DNA of 25,851 nucleotides. Source: Facklamia sp964471435. Its GTDB lineage: Bacteria > Bacillota > Bacilli > Lactobacillales > Aerococcaceae. Positions 7,827-15,941 of the stretch are shown one piece after another. The notes beneath the pieces are model-generated. The model worked only from the letters and a program-made list of their open reading frames with translations, had not been told where the DNA came from and did no database searches. The translations under genes were made by a program, and so were the position numbers. How positions within the stretch are numbered: the first letter of the stretch is position 1; the number at the start of each line of letters is the position of its first letter. Location of the stretch: NCBI GenBank assembly GCA_964471435.1, contig CAYYGA010000021.1, positions 1 to 25,851 on the forward strand, written 5' to 3'.

Positions 7827-8714
7827 TTAATCTATGTCATGGTAGGCTGCATAAACTATCTGCTTACGCAGCTGATTTAATTGAGCAACTTCTTTAATAG
7901 CCTGCTTGGAAGAAAGCTGATCCGACTCCACCAGTTGTTCAACCTGCTCTTTCAATGACAGAGTCTGATCAACTCGGGAAGTCTGGGCTGATTTACCGCT
8001 TAATGAGCCTCCTTCAATTAAAAAAACAATTTCACCTTTAAGTGTATGAGTTTGTAAATGTTCATAGATATCTCTTACCTTACCACGCAGGTATTCTTCA
8101 AATTTTTTCGTCAACTCACGTGCGACGACCACCTGACAGTCGGGTCCTAAAACTTCTAAGACATTCCCCAGGCTTTTCTTGATGCGGTAAGGCGATTCAT
8201 AAAAAACAGCTGTTTCATCCCGGCTGCCGATTTGGTCCAAGAGCTGGGATTGATCTTTTTTATTCCGAGGGAAAAATCCATAATAAGTAAATTGATTAGC
8301 CGGCAGGCCTGAAGCTACTAAAGCTGTTAAGGCTGCATTCGCTCCCGGCAGACTGATAACGGACAGTTGAGCCCTCAGGGCTTTTTGTACTAATGGATGT
8401 CCGGGGTCATTGATTAGTGGCATACCAGCATCGGATACCAAGGCCAAACTCTGTCCTGCTTTTAAAGTTTCTATCCAGTAGTCTACTTGCTCTTGATCAG
8501 AATGCTCATGAAAACTGCGCATTTTAGTCGGAATTGAAAAATGATGCAATAACTTTCCGGTTTGCCGGGTGTCTTCTGCTAAAATAATATCTACATTTTT
8601 CAACACATCAATTGCTCTAAAGGTCATATCTTCTAAGTTACCAATGGGAGTAGGAACTAAAAAGAGCTGGCCTTGAGTAGAAGGTTCAAGTTGAAAACTT
8701 TTTTGTGAATGCAT
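7827..8714 (-). CDS. rsmI: 16S rRNA (cytidine1402-2'-O)-methyltransferase RsmI
   Basis: RsmI methylates the 2'-hydroxyl of C1402 in the decoding centre of 16S rRNA using S-adenosylmethionine. The tetrapyrrole-methylase fold is recognisable from VPTPIGNLEDMTFRAIDVL, ILAEDTRQTGKLL, SDAGMPLINDPGHPLV, SLPGANAALTALVASGLP and FYESPYR. The reading frame is open upstream to a GTG at 8729, but AAGGAG lies inside that extension, directly before an ATG at 8714, so I start there (295 residues). In Bacillus subtilis its orthologue yabC sits at the same place after yazA. Here it follows the GIY-YIG gene after 64 bases without an obvious promoter. Confidence 0.95.
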   Translation of the reverse strand: MHSQKSFQLEPSTQGQLFLVPTPIGNLEDMTFRAIDVLKNVDIILAEDTRQTGKLLHHFSIPTKMRSFHEHSDQEQVDYWIETLKAGQSLALVSDAGMPLINDPGHPLVQKALRAQLSVISLPGANAALTALVASGLPANQFTYYGFFPRNKKDQSQLLDQIGSRDETAVFYESPYRIKKSLGNVLEVLGPDCQVVVARELTKKFEEYLRGKVRDIYEHLQTHTLKGEIVFLIEGGSLSGKSAQTSRVDQTLSLKEQVEQLVESDQLSSKQAIKEVAQLNQLRKQIVYAAYHDID

Positions 8715-8778
8715 TTTTTTCTCCTTCACTTCAATTCTCAGTAAGTCCTATACATTAATTAGATATTTTAATCGATTA

Positions 8779-9138
8779 TTAGCCATTTGCAGAAAGCATA
8801 TCAGGCAACCTAGTTGTTCGGTGGGAATAATTATAAACCACCAATTGACCCCCTTGAATATTATTTTGGCCATGAGCGGACAGGTACTGCTCTTTTTGAG
8901 GACGGGTAAGAAGTTTAAACCGAGCCTCAGCCGACATAGCCAGGGATTTAGTAGCCCATTGTTCTGCATAAATTATTTTTACCGGACGCCGGCTTAACAC
9001 ACGGGTATATTTTGCTCCCTTACCTTTATTATGATGTATTAATCGAGCACTCAAATCAGTAGTATACCCAGCGTACAAGGAGCTATCTTGACAATACAGA
9101 ACATAAAAATAATAGCTCTTTTTAGTTTTCTGAACCAA
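8779..9138 (-). CDS. GIY-YIG nuclease family protein (UPF0213, YazA-like)
   Basis: This small protein of 119 residues has a single GIY-YIG domain, with YFYVLYCQDSSLYAGYTTDL as the signature (the second half is YAGYT), then RLIHHNKGKGAKYTR and the conserved glutamate in AEARFKLL. The UPF0213 family is predicted to cut DNA, but the physiological role is unknown. The tail beyond about residue 85 is longer than the core domain and not conserved as far as I can tell. The start appears to be TTG at 9138, inside the last codons of the methyltransferase gene, with GAGG eight bases upstream. The overlap of 17 bases implies translational coupling. Position and order match yazA between yabB and yabC in Bacillus. 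Confidence 0.88.
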   Translation of the reverse strand: MVQKTKKSYYFYVLYCQDSSLYAGYTTDLSARLIHHNKGKGAKYTRVLSRRPVKIIYAEQWATKSLAMSAEARFKLLTRPQKEQYLSAHGQNNIQGGQLVVYNYSHRTTRLPDMLSANG

Positions 9139-9910
9139 AATAGACCTCTTTCATTTGATCAGTATAATCTCCTTCTTCTGTATGCACGATCACAGGAGAT
9201 TCAATTTTGACCCCCCGACGGCCACCTCGATAGATTGCTTCAACTAAAACAATATTAGCCGGTTGATTTATTTTAGGATGAACAAAGCGTAAACGGTGGA
9301 GAGAAAATTGATGAGCGAGCAGACATTCAATGAGATCATCTAGTCGGCTTGGTCTATAAACCACGGCAAGTTTTCCCTTTTCACGTAATAAAGAAGCTGC
9401 TTTTGTGACCCACTCTTCTAAAGTCAATGTAATTTCATGACGGGCTAAAGCGTGGCTGTCTATTTCTCTGATTTGATAAGATTCTCCGGTGGTAAAATAG
9501 GGTGGGTTGCAAGTAATCACATCGTAGTGTTTAGATGCTCTCTTGACTTCACGTATATCCTGCTGTTGAATGAAGACCTGATTTTCTAAATTATTTAATT
9601 TAACGCTGCGTTGCGCCATATCTACCAGTTCTGCTTGAATTTCAATACCTTCTATCTCCGCTTCTGTTTGATGACTTAATAGAATGGGTATGATACCCCC
9701 GCCTGTACAAAAATCCAGGATTTTTAAATCCCGGCGCCGACGAAGGCTGACAAAATCGGCCAGCAGAACGGCATCCAAAGAAAAAGCAAAAAATTCAGAA
9801 CTTTGAATAATATATTTTTGTTCTTTAAATAATAAATCCACGCGTTCTTTTTCTTTTATGAGTGCTTTTTGTTCTGCAGTCAAATGAGCGGTAACTTCTG
9901 CTGAATTCAA
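9122..9910 (-). CDS. TrmN6-like tRNA adenine-N6 methyltransferase (YabB family)
   Basis: This is a class I S-adenosylmethionine-dependent methyltransferase of 262 residues. The SAM-binding loop is LDFCTGGG (65-72), and the catalytic motif NPPY (135-138) is the one used by enzymes methylating an exocyclic adenine nitrogen. In E. coli the homologue TrmN6 modifies A37 of tRNA-Val1; in Firmicutes the substrate is inferred. The start is TTG at 9910, one base after the yabA stop, with AGGAG ahead of it inside the end of yabA, so the two are coupled. The end overlaps the GIY-YIG gene. The order yabA-yabB-yazA-rsmI matches Bacillus. Confidence 0.88.
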   Translation of the reverse strand: MNSAEVTAHLTAEQKALIKEKERVDLLFKEQKYIIQSSEFFAFSLDAVLLADFVSLRRRRDLKILDFCTGGGIIPILLSHQTEAEIEGIEIQAELVDMAQRSVKLNNLENQVFIQQQDIREVKRASKHYDVITCNPPYFTTGESYQIREIDSHALARHEITLTLEEWVTKAASLLREKGKLAVVYRPSRLDDLIECLLAHQFSLHRLRFVHPKINQPANIVLVEAIYRGGRRGVKIESPVIVHTEEGDYTDQMKEVYFGSEN

Positions 9911-9911
9911 A

Positions 9912-10301
9912 TTAATTCTCTCCTAAAGTATCTAAAATGTCTTGACAAAAAATACAAGCTTCCTGCGGATCACGTCTTGATCCAAAGTAATGGTGACAAA
10001 TATGGATGCCTTCATCATAAAATGATTGGAGCCTTTCGTGACCGCTTGGTGTTTTAGATACGGGAGGTGAAGGATTGGGCTTAGTCTCCTCTTGGATTAA
10101 AAGAGGTCTTTCTTCTTGCGATTGACGTGGCTGATTTAAGAGAGTTATCTGATCTATCTGCTCATATTGCTGCATTCTCAAACGGTTATTTTCTGCCGTT
10201 AAAAGAGCAATTTCATCCTTCAACTGCGCTACACTTTCTTGTAATTGAGTCATTTCTTCTTCTACTTGTATAAGTAATTGGTCTAAATGATTAATATTCA
10301 C
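9912..10301 (-). CDS. yabA: Replication initiation control protein YabA
   Basis: YabA restrains chromosome replication by bridging DnaA and the DnaN clamp. The protein has an N-terminal leucine-rich coiled coil (INHLDQLLIQVEEEM to NNRLRMQQ), a variable proline/glutamate linker, and the conserved zinc-binding C-terminus (GIHICHHYFGSRR then CIFC; one His and three Cys). An open frame extends to an ATG at 10340 inside holB. I prefer GTG at 10301, because GAGAGGTG lies seven bases upstream and the resulting N-terminus (MNINHLDQLL) aligns with the start of B. subtilis YabA; this gives 129 residues. The longer start would add 13 residues. The gene follows holB directly, and ricT, usually found between them, is missing. 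Confidence 0.92.
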   Translation of the reverse strand: MNINHLDQLLIQVEEEMTQLQESVAQLKDEIALLTAENNRLRMQQYEQIDQITLLNQPRQSQEERPLLIQEETKPNPSPPVSKTPSGHERLQSFYDEGIHICHHYFGSRRDPQEACIFCQDILDTLGEN

Positions 10302-10324
10302 AGACAGCACCTCTCTTTCTACTT

Positions 10325-11323
10325 TCATTTCCAACGACATAAATAAATAGCCAGTCTTTCATAGACCAATTGGGGTGAGACATTGGCGTTTAATCTTTCT
10401 TTGCTCTTATATAATTTTTGATTTAGATCATCTAAATAGGTATGAAAGTCATAGTTATTTTGAAGCATAAACTTATCCGACAAGCCTTTAAGTTTATCCC
10501 GCATAGATTGAGTTAAGTTCGAATTGTTTTTTTCAGAAAGATAAGGATAGAGAATCAGCTGACTGTTCAACCAAATTAAATAATCCAATCCATTCAGCGC
10601 CTGGGCAAAAGTTAAATAGTCTTTCAATTGTTGCTGTACCCACACAAAAGCTTGAGGATTCTGTGAAAGCAACAAGATGTAAAATTGGTCTAAGACTTTA
10701 ATCCAACTACTGAAATCCTGCACCTCATAATTTTCAACGGCCTGTTGGATGGTGGCATTTGAAAATTGTAAAATAATTTCACTATGGCTGCTTGTAATTC
10801 CTTTTTCTCCAAGTTTAGCTAAACTTTCTTCAAAGTCTTGAGCTTCTAAATGGATTTTTTGAACGCGTGATTGAATAGTCGGCAGTAACAGATCCGCTTC
10901 CTGGCTGAATAAGAAAATATAAACATTTTCTCCTGGTTCTTCTAGAAATAATAATAAAGCATTAGCCGCCGCCGGACCCATTAATTCTGCATTTTCAATG
11001 ATAGTTGCTTTAAAATTAGAGTCCATCGGAGAAGTAGACAACCAATCTTTCAATTCACGAATTTGATTGACTTTTATAGACCGTCCCTCTGCTTGAACCC
11101 GCATTAAATCCGCAAACTGACCCTGGGCAATCCGCTGGCAATCCCGGCATTCTCCACAGGGTTCCAGATTATTTTCTTTATTGCGACAAGCCAGAGCTTG
11201 AATGACCAACTGAGCCAGTTCACGTTTTTCAGCTACCACATCGCCTGTAAACAAGTAGGCGTGTGATAGCTGATTTTGGTTAATTAATCGATAAAAATGG
11301 TGTCTTGCTTGTTTTAAATTCAT
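10325..11323 (-). CDS. holB: DNA polymerase III delta-prime subunit HolB
   Basis: HolB is the stator-like subunit of the clamp loader that works with DnaX and HolA to place the sliding clamp on DNA. The 332-residue protein has the AAA+ order of the family: QNQLSHAYLF, a degenerate Walker A (GDVVAEKR, 27-34) that cannot bind ATP normally, four zinc cysteines (C46, C56, C59, C62), the NALLLFLEEP segment and the SRVQ arginine-finger region. Loss of ATPase function is normal for delta-prime, unlike DnaX at 13352-15622, which keeps an intact site. The ATG at 11323 has a weak AAGGGCG site. It lies 55 bases after darA and runs close to the yabA start. Confidence 0.95.
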   Translation of the reverse strand: MNLKQARHHFYRLINQNQLSHAYLFTGDVVAEKRELAQLVIQALACRNKENNLEPCGECRDCQRIAQGQFADLMRVQAEGRSIKVNQIRELKDWLSTSPMDSNFKATIIENAELMGPAAANALLLFLEEPGENVYIFLFSQEADLLLPTIQSRVQKIHLEAQDFEESLAKLGEKGITSSHSEIILQFSNATIQQAVENYEVQDFSSWIKVLDQFYILLLSQNPQAFVWVQQQLKDYLTFAQALNGLDYLIWLNSQLILYPYLSEKNNSNLTQSMRDKLKGLSDKFMLQNNYDFHTYLDDLNQKLYKSKERLNANVSPQLVYERLAIYLCRWK

Positions 11324-11378
11324 AACAGCGCCCTTTTCAAAAATCTATACTTTCAGCTTGAAAGATTCATACACTGGT

Positions 11379-11708
11379 TTAAAAATGGTGATAGCTTTCA
11401 ATTGGAAGTACAAAGACAATTGCTCCGCCGACTTCTACTCTCAAAGGATAGGTGTTCGATACTTCTAAGTTAACATCCATATGAACAGGAGAGGAAATAT
11501 ATTGTTCACGTGCTTGTGAGCTTCTTTTAATAATCGCTAATACTTCGTCAACACGTTCATCTTCAATACCTACTAGAAAAGTAGTGTTACCAGAACGTAG
11601 AAATCCTCCTGTTGAGCTTAATTTAGTCGCACGGATATCATTTTCCAAAAAAGCTCTTCCTAAAATTTGCTGGTCTTGATCTTGAACAATTGCAACAATT
11701 AGTTTCAT
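11379..11708 (-). CDS. darA: PII-like cyclic-di-AMP receptor DarA/PstA
   Basis: This 109-residue protein is a trimeric PII-like receptor that binds cyclic di-AMP in Firmicutes (DarA in Bacillus, PstA in Listeria and Staphylococcus). Family hallmarks are MKLIVAIVQDQD at the start, ATKLSSTGGFLRSGNTTFLVG, whose first half carries the ligand-binding residues, and the GGAIVFVLPIE strand near the end. Its downstream partner in the cell is unknown, and no obvious effector gene is next to it. It sits between tmk and holB, the same place as yaaQ in Bacillus, which strengthens the call. GAGGGAG lies seven bases before the ATG. Confidence 0.95.
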   Translation of the reverse strand: MKLIVAIVQDQDQQILGRAFLENDIRATKLSSTGGFLRSGNTTFLVGIEDERVDEVLAIIKRSSQAREQYISSPVHMDVNLEVSNTYPLRVEVGGAIVFVLPIESYHHF

Positions 11709-11738
11709 AACGACTCCCTCATTTCATTTGATTCTTAC

Positions 11739-12371
11739 TTAAATAATACCATGTTCTAATAAAATAGCGAAACAAGCTTCACTGACTTCAGCAACACTTT
11801 TAGTTCCATCAATGATTATAATTTTGTCATTATTTGAAGCTAAATCCAAATATGTTTGTCTCACTTTATGGTGAAATTCTAATTTTTCGCGGTCAAGTCG
11901 GTCGTATTGCCGTTCTCCTTTAGCAGCTTCAATTCTTTGAATACCAATTTCTGCCGGAACATCAATCAATAAGGTTAAATCTGGCATACGGTCTTGAATA
12001 GCAAATTGATTGATCTGCCAGATCTCCTCCATTCCAATTTCGCGGCCCATTCCTTGATAAGCCAAGGAAGAGTGAACGAACCGATCTGAAATAACTAACC
12101 GTCCTGCCTTGACTGCTGGAATAATCGTTTCTACTAAATGCTGCCGCCTACTAGCCGCATACAATAAAGCCTCTGTTCTAGCATCCATGGCAGTATTATT
12201 AATATCTAAAATGATTTTCCTTATCTGTTCTGCAATCGGGCTTCCTCCAGGCTCACGAGTAAAGATAGCTTCGATTTCTGTTAATAATAATTTCTCTTTC
12301 AGCAGTGTAATCACTGATGTTTTTCCTGAACCATCCGGTCCTTCTATGGTGACAAACTTCCCTCTTGACAT
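11739..12371 (-). CDS. tmk: Thymidylate kinase
   Basis: Tmk phosphorylates dTMP to dTDP, an essential step of dTTP synthesis. The 210-residue protein has the P-loop GPDGSGKT (11-18), the DR(F/Y) motif in VISDRFVHSSLAYQG that binds the substrate, TREPGG near residue 40, and a LID segment with KGERQYDRLDREKLEFH. Length is standard. The ribosome binding site ahead of the ATG is a purine stretch (GGAG, then AGAGAG). It lies 17 bases after recR and 30 before darA, within the dnaX cluster as in other Firmicutes. Confidence 0.97.
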   Translation of the reverse strand: MSRGKFVTIEGPDGSGKTSVITLLKEKLLLTEIEAIFTREPGGSPIAEQIRKIILDINNTAMDARTEALLYAASRRQHLVETIIPAVKAGRLVISDRFVHSSLAYQGMGREIGMEEIWQINQFAIQDRMPDLTLLIDVPAEIGIQRIEAAKGERQYDRLDREKLEFHHKVRQTYLDLASNNDKIIIIDGTKSVAEVSEACFAILLEHGII

Positions 12372-12388
12372 GACTCTCTCTCTTTCTC

Positions 12389-12985
12389 CTACAATTCCCG
12401 CCGTCCTTCAATCGCTCGAAACAAGGTCATTTCATCAGCATATTCGATATCAGACCCTACGGATAAGCCGTGAGCCAGGCGTGTGACTCGAATTCCAGCC
12501 GGCTTAATTAAACGAGACAAGTACGTAGCAGTGGCTTCTCCTTCTGCAGTCGCATTGGTGGCGATAATTACCTCTTTAACCGACTCATCTTGCAGCCGTT
12601 TAATTAATTGTGGAATATTTAATTCCTCAGGGCCCGTTCCTTCCATTGGAGATAAGACTCCATGGAGGACATGATAGACTCCATGATATTCCTGCATTCT
12701 TTCCATTGACATGACATCTCTGGAATCTTCCACTACTAAAATCGTTGTCTGATCGCGCGATTGGTTTGAGCAGATGAGACAAGGATCGGAATCCGTAATA
12801 TTGCCGCAGGTCGAACAATAGGTTAGATCTCTTTTGGCATTTATTAAAGCTTGTGCAAACTCAGTCACATCAATTTCCTTCATTTCGAGGATGTAAAAAG
12901 CCAGGCGGGCCGCTGTTTTAGCGCCTATCCCAGGCAGCTTAGTAAAACTATTTATTAATTTTGCAATCGGGGCAGGATAATTCAC
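12389..12985 (-). CDS. recR: Recombination mediator protein RecR
   Basis: RecR works with RecO (and RecF) to load RecA on single-stranded gaps during DNA repair. The 198-residue protein shows a helix-hairpin-helix (KLPGIGAKTAARLAF), a four-cysteine zinc finger (C57, C60, C69, C72 in YCSTCGN and PCLIC), and the Toprim domain (ILVVEDSRDVMSME) ending in the Walker-like ATYLSRL/TRLAHGLSVGSD region. The start is GTG at 12985 with AGGAAG just upstream; no in-frame ATG is available. It follows ybaB after 30 bases, the near-universal dnaX-ybaB-recR order. Confidence 0.97.
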   Translation of the reverse strand: MNYPAPIAKLINSFTKLPGIGAKTAARLAFYILEMKEIDVTEFAQALINAKRDLTYCSTCGNITDSDPCLICSNQSRDQTTILVVEDSRDVMSMERMQEYHGVYHVLHGVLSPMEGTGPEELNIPQLIKRLQDESVKEVIIATNATAEGEATATYLSRLIKPAGIRVTRLAHGLSVGSDIEYADEMTLFRAIEGRREL

Positions 12986-13015
12986 TTTATCTTCCTACTT
13001 TCATGATTCATCTCA

Positions 13016-13330
13016 TTAAAATGGTAAATTTAACCCTTGAGTGAAACGGCCCATCCGCTCTTCAGTTGCTTTTTCTACTGTTTTCAAACCTTCATTAACT
13101 GTCGCCAACACTAAGTCCTGAAGCATCTCAACATCTTCTGGATCTACTAAAGCTTCATTAATAGTCAGTTCTTTTACTTCTCTTTTACCATTTAAAACTA
13201 CTTTAACTAAACCATTCGTATCTTCTGCTGTAAATTCAGTTACTTCTAAAGCTTTTTGTTCCTGCTCCATATCCTTCTGCATTTTTTGCATTTGCTTCAT
13301 CATATTTCCCATATTTCCCATTCCACGCAT
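13016..13330 (-). CDS. ybaB: Nucleoid-associated protein, YbaB/EbfC family
   Basis: This dimeric DNA-binding protein has 104 residues. The N-terminus is methionine- and glutamine-rich (MKQMQKMQKDMEQEQKAL), and the conserved core includes VKVVLNGKREVKELTINEALVDPEDVEML and the C-terminal NEGLKTVEKATEERM. YbaB proteins coat DNA and influence gene expression, but the precise role is modest in most species. AGGAGG lies eight bases before the ATG. It is 21 bases from dnaX and 30 from recR, the conserved order that suggests a link to replication restart or repair. Confidence 0.95.
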   Translation of the reverse strand: MRGMGNMGNMMKQMQKMQKDMEQEQKALEVTEFTAEDTNGLVKVVLNGKREVKELTINEALVDPEDVEMLQDLVLATVNEGLKTVEKATEERMGRFTQGLNLPF

Positions 13331-13351
13331 TATTATTTCCTCCTAAAGTTT

Positions 13352-15622
13352 TTATCGATCTAAATAAATATTTACTTTGTCATTTCCAAACAAATCAACG
13401 GCTTTTTGAATAATTTCCATTTTTTCAACATCCAGCTCTGATGTTAACTGCGCCGCTTCTTCTGATTCGATGCTTCCACTGTCTCTGCTATCTTTAGTAT
13501 TCATTTCTTTTTTTTTCAAGTAGTCTTCTGTCGAGTCTGCTGTTTCAAAAAAACCAATTTGTCCCTCTGCTTGTGGTATTTCTTCTGTCTCTTCCGCTTG
13601 ATTCTCATCATTTTCGGCTTGGTTTTGTTGACTGCGCCCAAATAATTCTGCAACATTTGAAGCAGCTTCAGGTACCAGAGCTTTTATGGAAGCCAAGCCT
13701 GTCGAACTTTCTTCAGCTGTGCTTTCTGTAGCCTGCGTTAAGACAGAAGGTGAATGATCTTTGAAAGGTTCAGTTGTTTGACTTTGAATCTCAGTCTGGT
13801 TTTCCGGCTTTTCTTTCTCCTCTTCATCACTCACTTCGGCTGGATTATCCACTTTTATATTACTTGGAAAATCAGCTAAAGGTTCCGGCAAGGGAACTGG
13901 TGCCCCCTTGTTTTGATCAAAGAGCAGCTTATAATTTTGCCGTACCCGGGCCCAATCTTCTTCTACAATAAAGGTAAAATGGACGCTTTCATTTAAGTGT
14001 CTGCTGGCTACATTCGCTAAAATATCTTTTAGCTCCTGGTCATATTGAACCATCGCACAAAAAACTTGATTATTAAATGCGATCAGCACTGCATTCGGTC
14101 CAGCAGCTAAAGGTTTTGTACCAGTCAACTTAGCTCGTTGCTGGGGATTCAAATCCGCTAAGATAGCCTCCCATTTATGCCTTGCTGCTGCCAGGTGTTG
14201 ACGTGTGGCCCGGTTCAGCACATCATAAATATGATGCAGATCAACTTGATATTCTTGAGGTGCAAAACGTGGTTTTTCCCGCGGCACAAGTTCTTCTTCT
14301 GTATCAGCTGGATCATCTACCGGCGCGTCAACTTTTGCTTGACTACTTTCTTTAAAAGTAAATCCTGCTTCTTGAGAAGTTAATTTTTTATTTAAGTCGG
14401 CTATAATTTTTTGCTGCCCTGTTAGTTGCTGCTGTAAAGCACTGAGTTGTTCTTCCAAGCGTCTCACTTCATCCATCACAGGCCCCGGGCTCGTAGCTTG
14501 GGCAGTTACTTCTTCTTGGGTAGTGGAAGCCGATAAGTGAAGCGGTGCTGATTTTGCTTGACTGAGTTGAACCGTCATCACTTCCAGATAAACTTCAGGC
14601 TGACTGGAAAAACGCATCTGGTTTTGAGCTTGATTTAAATAATCAATCAGTAAATAGTAATAATCCGGATCAATATTATTTTTTAAAGGTTCGAATTCAT
14701 TTTCAGTTAAAAGCGTTTGGTTTTTACCTGAATAAAGACTTAAGAGCACATCACGGGAAAAAAGGATCAGCTCTTCAATAAATCGATGGGCCTGCTTTCC
14801 TTCTTGAAACTGCTCTGCTAATAATTCCAAGGCTTTTGCAGTTTCTTCATTATATAAAGCTTGAATATAAGCTTTATACATGGTTTGAGCAAAGCTTCCT
14901 GATACTAATAAAGCAACTTCAGTGTCCACTTTCTGGTTGCTGAAAGAAAGTGCTTGATCTAATAAACTCAGACTGTCGCGCATCCCTCCATTAGAAGCAC
15001 GCGCGATAATCGCTAAAGCTTCAGCTTCATATTCCTTTTTTTCATAATTTAAAATATGTTCCATTCGGCCGACCAAATCATCATCTTGAATTCTTTGGAA
15101 ATCAAAACGTTGGGTCCTGGATAAAATAGTCGCTGGAATTTTGTGAGGCTCGGTGGTAGCCATAATAAAAAACACGTGAGCGGGCGGTTCTTCTAAGGTC
15201 TTTAATAAAGCATTAAAAGCCCCCGTTGTTAACATATGAACCTCATCAATAATATAAACTTTGTTCTCGGCCACTGTGGGAGCATAACGGACCTTGTCTC
15301 TTAAATCCCGAATTTCATCCACACCATTGTTGCTGGCCGCATCAATTTCAATTACATCAGAAATTTCTCCGGATTGAATGCCCCGGCAAATTTCACACTC
15401 ATTACATGGATTACCATCTTCGGAATAGGGGCAGTTCACTGCCTTGGCCAAGATTTTGGCTGCACTTGTTTTTCCCGTCCCTCTAGGGCCGGCGAATAAA
15501 TAAGCATGACTCAATTGGTTGTTTTTTATTGCATTTCTCAAGGTCTGGCCAATCATATCCTGCCCTACCAGCTCATCAAAAGTCTGGGGGCGCCAAACCC
15601 GATACAAAGCTTGATAACTCAT
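13352..15622 (-). CDS. dnaX: DNA polymerase III gamma/tau subunit DnaX, with long acidic C-terminal tail
   Basis: DnaX is the ATPase motor of the clamp loader and, through its tail, ties the polymerase to the helicase. The AAA+ module is intact: GPRGTGKT (45-52), zinc cysteines C64, C73, C76 and C79, DEVH (126-129) and SRTQRF (168-173). The later domain III and a coiled-coil stretch (VRRLEEQLSALQQQL) are typical. At 756 residues it is well above the roughly 560 of B. subtilis DnaX; most of the excess is an acidic, Ser/Thr/Gln-rich region from about 590 to 735. Two similar segments occur in the tail, SNVAELFGRS near 660 and QKAVDLFGNDKV near 744. A run of nine A in the mRNA encodes Lys703-705. 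GAGGAGG precedes the ATG. It opens the twelve-gene minus-strand run. Confidence 0.97.
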   Translation of the reverse strand: MSYQALYRVWRPQTFDELVGQDMIGQTLRNAIKNNQLSHAYLFAGPRGTGKTSAAKILAKAVNCPYSEDGNPCNECEICRGIQSGEISDVIEIDAASNNGVDEIRDLRDKVRYAPTVAENKVYIIDEVHMLTTGAFNALLKTLEEPPAHVFFIMATTEPHKIPATILSRTQRFDFQRIQDDDLVGRMEHILNYEKKEYEAEALAIIARASNGGMRDSLSLLDQALSFSNQKVDTEVALLVSGSFAQTMYKAYIQALYNEETAKALELLAEQFQEGKQAHRFIEELILFSRDVLLSLYSGKNQTLLTENEFEPLKNNIDPDYYYLLIDYLNQAQNQMRFSSQPEVYLEVMTVQLSQAKSAPLHLSASTTQEEVTAQATSPGPVMDEVRRLEEQLSALQQQLTGQQKIIADLNKKLTSQEAGFTFKESSQAKVDAPVDDPADTEEELVPREKPRFAPQEYQVDLHHIYDVLNRATRQHLAAARHKWEAILADLNPQQRAKLTGTKPLAAGPNAVLIAFNNQVFCAMVQYDQELKDILANVASRHLNESVHFTFIVEEDWARVRQNYKLLFDQNKGAPVPLPEPLADFPSNIKVDNPAEVSDEEEKEKPENQTEIQSQTTEPFKDHSPSVLTQATESTAEESSTGLASIKALVPEAASNVAELFGRSQQNQAENDENQAEETEEIPQAEGQIGFFETADSTEDYLKKKEMNTKDSRDSGSIESEEAAQLTSELDVEKMEIIQKAVDLFGNDKVNIYLDR

Positions 15623-15941
15623 TTTATTCGCCTCCTCTCAATTTGTATGTTTATTATAACAAATAATAGAGTCCAAAGAATAAAATTACCCGCTTCTTTA
15701 TTTAAATTCTCTATTACTCGATTTTTACTCACTCTATTCTCTAGTTAAAGACTTCATCCTTCTCCTATACTTCTTACAGGATTCCTTTCATTTTATCATG
15801 AAAAGCTGCTGAGTTTTAATATTCTTTTTCAATCCAACACTATCTATTTTTGACTTTCAAACTTTTTATAGTTGCTCTTAATTGAATGTAAGGGTTTTTA
15901 TTCGTATGATGAAGTTAATAGAATCTAAAGGAGCGATAATC
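15623..15941. promoter_or_regulatory. Divergent intergenic region between dnaX and the UPF0173 gene
   Basis: These 319 bases hold no gene that I can support. On the minus strand, TGTTATAAT (hexamer at 15653-15658) is a good extended -10 about 30 bases before the dnaX start, with no strong -35. On the plus strand a TTGACT (15850-15855) has no well-placed -10, so I leave the promoter of the UPF0173 gene undecided. Short open frames here lack ribosome binding sites and resemble no family I know. Confidence 0.55.

Noticed and set aside
10325..10332. Degenerate Walker A in holB as a sign of gene decay
   Set aside because: Delta-prime subunits normally lack a working ATP site; zinc cysteines and the arginine-finger region are intact.
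12109..15748. Small open frames opposite or out of frame with tmk, recR and dnaX (for example 12109-12486, 12627-12818, 13774-13971, 14177-14383, 15506-15748)
   Set aside because: All lie inside strongly conserved genes in another frame or strand and have no family resemblance.
15750..15880. A small RNA or terminator between dnaX and the UPF0173 gene
   Set aside because: I found no stable stem followed by a T-run and no matching promoter pair.
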